NCBI GenBank assembly: GCA_031278495.1
Contig: JAITKG010000036.1
Location: 1 to 5,702 of the forward strand
Direction: 5' to 3'
Origin: Prevotellaceae bacterium
GTDB taxonomy: Bacteria; Bacteroidota; Bacteroidia; Bacteroidales; UBA932
Length of the DNA stretch: 5,702 bases
The notes beneath the pieces are model-generated. The model was not told the origin of the DNA. It saw only the letters and a list, made by a program, of their open reading frames with translations, and did no database searches. Below, one piece after another: positions 1-4,806 of this stretch (position 1 is its first letter; every line of letters begins with the position of its first letter). The translations under genes were made by a program, and so were the position numbers.

Positions 1-224
1 GCGTGCCTGTTCGCAAACCGGAAGCAGCCCGTTTCCAATCCTAAAGTAAGCGCCACTTGCAGGATGGCGATATACGCCAGAAACTCCGTAGCGATACCGT
101 AATCAGCCTGCGAAAGGACGCGCGTATACAGCGGCACAAAGAAGAAATTTACGATCCGCGCTACAATCGTGCTCAAACCGTAAATCGCCGTCTCGCCGGC
201 CAATCGTTTCAACGGGTTCGTCAT
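1..224 (-). CDS. Polysaccharide/O-antigen flippase, N-terminal part (runs off the left edge)
   Basis: This is the first 74 codons of an inner-membrane protein whose remainder lies outside the window. The start is the ATG at 222-224 and the protein begins MTNPLKRLAGETAIYGLSTI. This opening, followed by a hydrophobic segment (about residues 13-31, ending NFFFVPLYTRV), a short SQADYG loop and a second hydrophobic segment (about 49-64), is typical of Wzx-like flippases of the MATE/MVF superfamily. In Bacteroidales these are usually annotated as lipopolysaccharide biosynthesis proteins. Such proteins move undecaprenyl-linked oligosaccharides across the inner membrane. The start lies two bases after the stop of the 984-residue envelope gene, so the two are probably co-transcribed and translationally coupled. 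No clear Shine-Dalgarno sequence is present, as is usual in this phylum. The substrate cannot be inferred. The family call is fairly secure; the exact role is not. Confidence 0.8.
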   Translation of the reverse strand, partial: MTNPLKRLAGETAIYGLSTIVARIVNFFFVPLYTRVLSQADYGIATEFLAYIAILQVALTLGLETGCFRFANRH

Positions 225-226
225 AG

Positions 227-3181
227 TTACAGGCTTATACTTAATAGCAGGTTAAATGTGGGCGCGGTAGTGCGCAACAGGGGCTGTGCATACCGCACGC
301 CCGCGCTGACAGGGAATCCGAAGCGGAGTGCATGGAAATCCACCAGCAGGTCTGCGCCGGCGGACAGGTAATTTTGCGCCGCTGCGCCGCTGCTCGTTTG
401 TACTTGTGCAAAATCGCTGAAAACCGTCATGCGTAAACGTTTAAAATAAATCAACCAACTAATGTTAATGTCGGGATACCAAATTGGGAACGTATAGTCA
501 ATAGTAGCGTTCACCAAACTTTGCGAAGCGTAAGTAATGTACCCGCGCGGATATTTCAAGATGCCGTTAATAGCATATTTGTAGAAATTCGCGCTTTCAT
601 CGTACCATTGATAACCGGCAGTGAGCAGCAATCCATGATTAGCCATGATGCCCGGCGTGTAGCACGATGCTTGCAGCGAGGTTACGGTATGGAAAATATT
701 TTTGGAAGCTACCGGAAACGCATACAGCGCCCGCAACGAAAAGCCCCAACGCGGGTAAATGTCGCGCATTGCCAATTTCCGCTGGCGGCTGAGCGTAAAG
801 CCCACTCGTGCAAAATGAGAATAATAGTAGGCTGTTTTATCCCACAATGAAAAGGAGCGGTATTCATCGTTGGAGAAATGGTATTCGACTTGCGGGGTAA
901 GCGTTGTATTCCATCCTCCGCCGGAAAACCGCCAGGGAATATACATCCTCACGTAACCGTTTACCAAAGGCTGGCTGGTGTTGGAAACAAAATTAGAGAG
1001 GTAAAGACTGCCGTCGTCTTCCCTGAGGGTGTCCAGCTTATACAGTTGCCGGTAGCGGTCGTTCACATCCAGCGAAAAGTCTATCACCGGATACCAGCGG
1101 TACGTAAGGCGGAGGTGCCCCGAATGAAAACCGCCGGCGTATTTGTACCCCAGCCGCGACGTCAGCGTGCCGAGCGTGTTTTGTGAAAGCGCCGTAGCGC
1201 CCCATCCGATGTATTGCAAAATATCTTTGTCAAATGCCGCCGACCGCAATTCGTCGGGATCGTAGTAGAACGGCGCCCAGCTATGGAAGCGGAACAAATG
1301 CGCCCACCGGTTGTAACGTTTACTTTCGTACGCCGGTTGCGGTGGTATGCGTAGCGTGTCGATGTTGAAGCCGGCTTGCGATGTAACCCCGTCGGCGAGC
1401 GCAAAACGTTTAGGCGTGGTAAAAGTTGTTTCTTCCCATGCCGTTTCATCCAGCGGCATCGAAGCAATTGTATAGCCGGCGGGAATATAGTTGGAAAACA
1501 GCAACGCCGTACTGTCCGCCGACACGGCGGGGTCAAATGCGCCAAAGGGAGCGTGGGTTATTTGAAAGATTTTTCGCGAATGCGTGTGCAGGGCGTAAAT
1601 ATTATTCACGCCGTCGTAGCCGCTTTCAAACAAAATAAAATCGCCGCAGGTAGTCGGACGGTTGATGCCGGCAGTTCCGTAAGGAAGCAAGCGTTCCCAT
1701 TTTTTCTGCGCCATGTCGAATTGCAAAATGCCGATACCTTCGTCGGTCAGCGCCGTGCAGTAAATAACCTTTGCATCCTGCGACCACGCAAGCTCTTTCA
1801 ATACATGACCGGATGGAAGTGCAAAACGCTGCGGCGGCTGGTAATTATGTATGTCGAGAATGACTAAAAAATTTTCGCCTTGCGCATTATTCTCTGCAAC
1901 GGCTATCCAGTCGCCGCCGGGCGATGGCGCAGGGGAAAAATAGCGCGTGCGGCGCGTTAAAGTAGTTGTTTTTTTAGTCGTCAAATCGTACGATTGCAAC
2001 ACCGAGAACGAAACCTGTTCCCAGCGTTCGTGCGGCGATGTGGAGGTCCAGTATAATTTATTGCCCTGTTTTTTTATCGTGCTGTTAATGCTCCCGACGT
2101 ATTTTAGGAACGTTTCGTTCCCGCTGCTGTCAATGGAAACCAGCCGGTGCGGTTTTACCAGATCGGTGCGCAGTGCTATCACCGAATGCGTATCCGCCGC
2201 TACTGCCGAGCGATACGAACGGTAAGTTTCTTTTTTCGGGAAAGCGAATTGCCGGATATTCCGGTCAACGGTTCTTGCCGAATCTTCCTGCATCCATTGT
2301 GCTGTTTGGTAAGCCAGCGCATCCCGGAAAAATTCCTGTTCAGACATTCCGCCATATTTCTTTAGTCCGCGCATGGGTGGCGGAATCCGCAACGGATGAT
2401 GCGTGATGTAATGCAGCATGTCGCCAAAGATATGTTTTCCCGCCTGCCGGTAAGTATAAGACGCCAGCAGGTACCCCATTGGGTATTCATTGGGCACATT
2501 GTAACGGTACGACCCCAAATTCCATGTGTCCCACGAAAATTTTGTACCGTTGTACAGATACGCTTTTATGGGCATCAGGAATTCCGGTTGCCGCCCCCGC
2601 CCGGTGTGCGACACAGCCGTTTCCGATACTACGGCGTCGCCTTCCAGAAACCATCCGGCGAGGTAAATCCCTGCGCCGGCGCCCTCCGACTGATCGCCGA
2701 TAAGGAAATGAAGATACTTGAAAACGCCGCTGTGCAGTTTATTCATTTGCGCTACATGGCGCGTTTCGTGTGCGACTAATTGCTTGTCCCACATCTGCGG
2801 GTAGCCCGATGTGGCGGGGGTGGTGATTAGTTCCATGCGTTTCGGCGCCCACACCACCACGCCGTTGCTGTTGAGATTGTATGGATGCAGCACCACCGGC
2901 GTGCGCGACAGTCCAGTGCGCAACGGTTCGGCAATGTGTCGGTAGGACTGGTCGAACAGCCATGCATAACGTTGCGCCAGCGAATCTACGCCTTGCGGGT
3001 AAATTACGGTAAACCGGCGGGTCTTGATTTGCCGCCACTGTATGGCGGCAGGTTCCGTGCCGGTGTTGTAGTACTGCGCCTGCGCCGGGACAACGAACAG
3101 CAAACAATGAATAATGAATAATAAATAATGAATAATGAACAGCGAACGCCGTTTGCCGTTCACCGTTTGCCGTTCGCTCAT
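227..3181 (-). CDS. Exported metallopeptidase-like / TolB-like propeller / Omp85-type barrel protein
   Basis: A 984-residue envelope protein that I cannot match to a named gene. Residues about 13-35 form a signal peptide ending VPAQA, with cleavage expected before QYYN. Residues about 45-300 resemble gluzincin (peptidase MA-like) domains: HETRH at 138-142 supplies the HExxH zinc and catalytic residues, and E180 in GWFLEGDA is the likely third zinc ligand. Residues about 325-600 show blades resembling TolB/WD40-like propellers, with SPAPSPGGDWIAVAE (416-430) and DPAVSADSTALLFSNY (550-565). Residues about 655-984 look like an outer-membrane barrel of Omp85/surface-antigen type: an RGY motif at 879-881, NATIDYTFPI at 891-900, LRMTVFSDFAQV at 916-927 and a terminal strand ending LLLSISL. 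No POTRA domain is apparent. The ATG overlaps the frr stop (ATGA); the next in-frame Met is residue 116, so this start is needed for export. Most of the signal peptide is encoded by heptanucleotide repeats. The metallopeptidase, propeller and barrel assignments are made by motif and pattern; function is inferred only as envelope-associated. Confidence 0.85.
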   Translation of the reverse strand: MSERQTVNGKRRSLFIIHYLLFIIHCLLFVVPAQAQYYNTGTEPAAIQWRQIKTRRFTVIYPQGVDSLAQRYAWLFDQSYRHIAEPLRTGLSRTPVVLHPYNLNSNGVVVWAPKRMELITTPATSGYPQMWDKQLVAHETRHVAQMNKLHSGVFKYLHFLIGDQSEGAGAGIYLAGWFLEGDAVVSETAVSHTGRGRQPEFLMPIKAYLYNGTKFSWDTWNLGSYRYNVPNEYPMGYLLASYTYRQAGKHIFGDMLHYITHHPLRIPPPMRGLKKYGGMSEQEFFRDALAYQTAQWMQEDSARTVDRNIRQFAFPKKETYRSYRSAVAADTHSVIALRTDLVKPHRLVSIDSSGNETFLKYVGSINSTIKKQGNKLYWTSTSPHERWEQVSFSVLQSYDLTTKKTTTLTRRTRYFSPAPSPGGDWIAVAENNAQGENFLVILDIHNYQPPQRFALPSGHVLKELAWSQDAKVIYCTALTDEGIGILQFDMAQKKWERLLPYGTAGINRPTTCGDFILFESGYDGVNNIYALHTHSRKIFQITHAPFGAFDPAVSADSTALLFSNYIPAGYTIASMPLDETAWEETTFTTPKRFALADGVTSQAGFNIDTLRIPPQPAYESKRYNRWAHLFRFHSWAPFYYDPDELRSAAFDKDILQYIGWGATALSQNTLGTLTSRLGYKYAGGFHSGHLRLTYRWYPVIDFSLDVNDRYRQLYKLDTLREDDGSLYLSNFVSNTSQPLVNGYVRMYIPWRFSGGGWNTTLTPQVEYHFSNDEYRSFSLWDKTAYYYSHFARVGFTLSRQRKLAMRDIYPRWGFSLRALYAFPVASKNIFHTVTSLQASCYTPGIMANHGLLLTAGYQWYDESANFYKYAINGILKYPRGYITYASQSLVNATIDYTFPIWYPDINISWLIYFKRLRMTVFSDFAQVQTSSGAAAQNYLSAGADLLVDFHALRFGFPVSAGVRYAQPLLRTTAPTFNLLLSISL
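3094..3178. repeat. Heptanucleotide tandem repeats within the signal-peptide coding sequence
   Basis: Two runs of 7-base units lie inside the 5' end of the 984-residue gene. Read on the plus strand, 3106-3140 holds five units: AATGAAT, AATGAAT, AATAAAT, AATGAAT, AATGAAC. Positions 3149-3176 hold four: CCGTTTG, CCGTTCA, CCGTTTG, CCGTTCG. Near-identical 11-mers GAACAGCAAAC (3095-3105) and GAACAGCGAAC (3137-3147) flank the AT-rich run. The first run encodes the 7-residue periodic peptide seen as LFIIHYL / LFIIHCL. One unit is 7 bases, so any single-unit change shifts the frame. Confidence 0.9.
3141..3178 (-). other. Inverted repeat just downstream of the start codon (mRNA hairpin)
   Basis: AGCGAACG (3141-3148) and CGTTCGCT (3171-3178) are perfect 8-base inverted repeats around the 22 bases that hold most of the CCGTT-type heptamers. 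In the minus-strand mRNA the first arm starts one base after the AUG of the 984-residue gene and coincides with the frr stop region. It could restrict initiation unless ribosomes terminating on frr open it. The pairing is visible; a regulatory effect is inferred. Confidence 0.5.
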
Positions 3182-3744
3182 ACCGTCATAATTTCTTTTT
3201 CTTTTTTGGTGAACAATTCCTCTACTTTTTTACCAAAAGCATCGGTTTGTTTTTGCAAATCGGCTTCCGTGTCTTTTGCCACATCTTCGGGCAGCCCGTC
3301 TTTTTGCATTTTTTTCACGTTTTCCACCGCGTCGCGCCGCGCATTGCGGATGCTGATGCGTGCATTTTCACATTCGTTCTTCGTTTGTTTCACCAGTTCT
3401 TTACGGCGTTCTTCCGTGAGCGGCGGCACGTTGATGCGTATATGCTCGCCATTGTTCTGCGGATTGAATCCGATGTTGGCGGAAAGGATGGCTTTCTCAA
3501 TCGGTGCAATCATTGTTTTTTCCCAAGGCTGGATAAGCATCGTACGTGCATCAGGCGTGGTGATGCTTGACACTTGGGAGAGCGGGGTCGGCGCACCGTA
3601 GTAATCCACCATAATTTGGTTCAACATCGTTGGGTTGGCTTTTCCTGCACGGATAGTAACCAATTCTGTTTCCAGATGCCCAATCGCTTTTTGCATTTTT
3701 TCTTTAGCGGCATTTACCGCTTCTTTTGCTTTTGAAATATCCAT
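3178..3744 (-). CDS. frr: Ribosome recycling factor
   Basis: A 188-residue protein, close to the usual family length of about 185. Together with EF-G it splits post-termination ribosomes into subunits in the cytoplasm. Recognisable landmarks are an N-terminal helix rich in K and E, the TIRAGKANP motif (residues 30-38) entering the domain II beta region, NVPPLTEERRKEL (105-117), and the long charged helices of domain I with SIRNARRD (131-138) and LPEDVAKDTEADLQ (151-164). The start at MDISKAKEAV gives the expected length. It follows pyrH by 57 bases, the standard bacterial order, so co-transcription is likely. Its stop codon overlaps the ATG of the next gene as ATGA, which is unusual for frr and implies translational coupling to an envelope gene. 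Identity is near certain. Confidence 0.98.
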   Translation of the reverse strand: MDISKAKEAVNAAKEKMQKAIGHLETELVTIRAGKANPTMLNQIMVDYYGAPTPLSQVSSITTPDARTMLIQPWEKTMIAPIEKAILSANIGFNPQNNGEHIRINVPPLTEERRKELVKQTKNECENARISIRNARRDAVENVKKMQKDGLPEDVAKDTEADLQKQTDAFGKKVEELFTKKEKEIMTV

Positions 3745-3787
3745 AATGTGGTTTTATTTATGAGTTAATTTTATAATGTGTTCCTTT

Positions 3788-3817
3788 CCGCCCCAACAGG
3801 TTTACGTGTGGGGGCGG
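3788..3817 (-). other. GC-rich hairpin around the pyrH stop codon
   Basis: CCGCCCC (3788-3794) pairs with GGGGCGG (3811-3817). After one A/G mismatch, ACA (3796-3798) pairs with TGT (3807-3809), leaving an 8-base loop at 3799-3806. The pyrH stop codon (TAA on the minus strand, 3802-3804) lies in that loop. The downstream minus-strand sequence is A-rich rather than T-rich, so this is not a standard terminator. It may protect or process the pyrH-frr mRNA, or slow ribosomes at the pyrH end. The fold is seen directly; the role is inferred. Confidence 0.5.
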
Positions 3818-4518
3818 ATGATGGTTCCGATATTTTCGCCTTTCACTATGCGCAGTAAATTTCCTTCGGTATTCATGTCGAACACGACGACCGGCAGTTT
3901 GTTTTCGCTGCACAGCGTAAATGCCGTGAGGTCCATTATGCGCAAATTATTTTTATATGCTTCGTCGAATGTTAAGGCAGCGTATTTTTTTGCCGACGGG
4001 TCTTTTTCCGGGTCGGCGGTATATACGCCGTCCACGCGCGTGCCTTTAAGCAGTAGTCCGGCTTCTATTTCTATCGCCCGCAATGCCGCGCCGGTATCTG
4101 TCGTAAAAAACGGGTTGCCTGTGCCGCATGCCATAATCACCGCCGTGCCGCATTGCAAATAGCCGGTAGCTTTTTCTTTTGCATAACGTTCGCCGACAGG
4201 CTCCATGCCGATAGCCGTAAGCACCACCGCATTTGCGCCCAAACTCTGCAACGCGTTTTGCAGGGCAAGGCTGTTGATGACCGTAGCCAGCATTCCCATT
4301 TGGTCGCCCTTCACGCGGTCGAACCCTTTATTTACGCCGCTCAAACCACGGAAAATATTACCGCCGCCGATAACAATGCCCACTTGTGCGCCATTGTCCA
4401 TCGCGCGTTTAATATCGGTGGCATACCGCAGCAATATTTCCGTATTGATGCCATAGGCGTCGTTACCCATCAGGCTTTCGCCGCTTAATTTTAACAGGAT
4501 GCGCTGGTTGTTTGCCAT
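3802..4518 (-). CDS. pyrH: UMP kinase (uridylate kinase)
   Basis: A 238-residue cytoplasmic enzyme of the amino acid kinase family that phosphorylates UMP to UDP with ATP in pyrimidine nucleotide synthesis; the bacterial form is typically a hexamer. Visible motifs are KLSGES (residues 10-15), the nucleotide-binding glycine loop GGGN (51-54), GDQMGM (71-76), the substrate loop GTGNPFFTTDTGAALRA (132-148), and KGTRVDGVYTADP (158-170). I chose the ATG at 4516-4518 (MANNQRILLKLSGES). A longer in-frame start at 4539 would add seven atypical residues and fall on the probable -7 promoter element. With the chosen start the length matches the family. It is the first gene of the probable pyrH-frr-envelope operon, with a terminator upstream separating it from the preceding gene. 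Confidence 0.98.
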   Translation of the reverse strand: MANNQRILLKLSGESLMGNDAYGINTEILLRYATDIKRAMDNGAQVGIVIGGGNIFRGLSGVNKGFDRVKGDQMGMLATVINSLALQNALQSLGANAVVLTAIGMEPVGERYAKEKATGYLQCGTAVIMACGTGNPFFTTDTGAALRAIEIEAGLLLKGTRVDGVYTADPEKDPSAKKYAALTFDEAYKNNLRIMDLTAFTLCSENKLPVVVFDMNTEGNLLRIVKGENIGTIIRPHT

Positions 4519-4536
4519 ATTGTAAATTTTTGTGTA

Positions 4537-4544
4537 CAAATGTA
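4537..4544 (-). promoter_or_regulatory. Probable -7 promoter element for pyrH (TACATTTG)
   Basis: On the minus strand this reads TACATTTG, matching the Bacteroidota primary sigma -7 consensus TAnnTTTG. It lies 18 bases upstream of the pyrH ATG, which would give a leader of about 10-15 bases. No convincing -33 TTG was found at the usual spacing. It sits inside a short dyad, GTACA-AA-TGTAC (4534-4545), and downstream of the terminator at 4583-4614, consistent with a fresh start of transcription. Confidence 0.55.
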
Positions 4545-4582
4545 CGAAAAAAATTTTGCTCTTGCCTTATTTTATATTCCTT

Positions 4583-4614
4583 AAAAAAACAGCAACCTTA
4601 TTCCTAAGGTTGCT
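4583..4614 (-). terminator. Rho-independent terminator upstream of pyrH
   Basis: A perfect 10-base-pair stem, AGCAACCTTA (4591-4600) against TAAGGTTGCT (4605-4614), closes a four-base loop (GGAA on the minus strand). It is followed on the minus strand by GTTTTTTT (4583-4590). There is no T run on the plus-strand side, so it ends leftward transcripts. It would stop reading from the surface-protein gene or from a spacer-encoded RNA before pyrH. Confidence 0.85.
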
Positions 4615-4708
4615 GCCCGCGCTACGCTCTTTTCATATTAACCGCTCATTTTGAAATCTCGATAATTCCTTATCAAGAATAAAGCAAATACCACGCGTGA
4701 TATGACAA

Positions 4709-4755
4709 GGAACATCTAAAAACACCTGCCTTAAGTGAAAGCAGGCTAATGTTCC
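4709..4755 (-). terminator. Nested hairpin, possible weak terminator of the surface-protein gene
   Basis: An outer stem GGAACAT (4709-4715) / ATGTTCC (4749-4755) encloses an inner stem CCTGC (4725-4729) / GCAGG (4741-4745). On the minus strand the inner stem is followed by TGTTTTT (4724-4718), giving terminator form. The outer stem would compete with or stabilise it. It lies about 50 bases after the stop of the upstream gene. Confidence 0.4.
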
Positions 4756-4756
4756 G

Positions 4757-4764
4757 CAAATATA
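4757..4764 (-). promoter_or_regulatory. Possible -7 promoter element (TATATTTG) in the spacer
   Basis: Minus-strand TATATTTG fits the Bacteroidota TAnnTTTG pattern and points into the structured spacer. No -33 element is evident, and the AT-rich surroundings make a chance match plausible. If real, it would start a transcript of about 170 bases ending at the 4583-4614 terminator. Confidence 0.3.
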
Positions 4765-4783
4765 CAAATTTAATTTTTGTATA
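4761..4783. repeat. Dyad TATACAAA / TTTGTATA
   Basis: A perfect 8-base inverted repeat (4761-4768 and 4776-4783) with a 7-base AT spacer lies in the spacer. It overlaps the possible -7 element at 4757-4764, so it could be an operator for a dimeric regulator. The AT-rich composition makes it weak evidence. Confidence 0.4.
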
Positions 4784-4806
4784 ATGCCAGTAAATTGATA
4801 ACAATG

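Larger units (their letters stand above)
4583..4757 (-). ncRNA. Candidate structured small RNA or structured 3' UTR
   Basis: No gene is supportable in the spacer between pyrH and the surface-protein gene, but it is dense in minus-strand folds. These are an outer GGAACAT/ATGTTCC stem enclosing CCTGC/GCAGG (4709-4755), a six-pair stem with CGCG loop (4688-4703), a nine-pair stem with GGAA loop (4657-4678), and the terminator hairpin, also with a GGAA loop. The two middle stems contain G-U wobbles on the minus strand that would be C/A mismatches on the plus strand, which favours a leftward RNA. A TATATTTG element lies at its upstream edge. I do not recognise an Rfam family; it could simply be the 3' UTR of the upstream gene. 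Confidence 0.35.

Noticed and set aside
521..2779. Several plus-strand open frames of about 70-165 codons opposite the 984-residue gene, and minus-strand ones in other frames.
   Set aside because: They overlap a clearly coding frame with signal peptide, motifs and barrel pattern; their translations are rich in Arg, Pro and Cys without domain features.
3128..3601. Plus-strand open frame of 157 codons opposite frr.
   Set aside because: It is antisense to a certain ribosome recycling factor gene and starts inside the heptamer repeat; the hydrophobic Ser/Phe-rich translation is the mirror of Lys/Glu-rich coding sequence.
3743..3780. Direct repeat ATAATGTG (3743-3750 and 3773-3780) between pyrH and frr.
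   Set aside because: Short and AT-rich in an AT-rich spacer; chance is a sufficient explanation.
3788..3817. Reading the pyrH stop hairpin as a rho-independent terminator.
   Set aside because: No T run follows on either strand, and frr directly downstream is expected to be co-transcribed.
3776..4488. Plus-strand open frames opposite pyrH.
   Set aside because: Antisense shadows of a certain UMP kinase gene with no recognisable domain.
4519..4539. Longer start for pyrH adding MYTKIYN.
   Set aside because: It would place the start codon on the probable -7 element, and the added residues are not typical of UMP kinases, which begin close to the KLSGES motif.
4583..4757. Identity as 6S RNA, SRP RNA or tmRNA.
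   Set aside because: No long closing stem between the two ends as in 6S, no SRP domain IV sequence despite GGAA loops, and too short with no tRNA-like ends for tmRNA.
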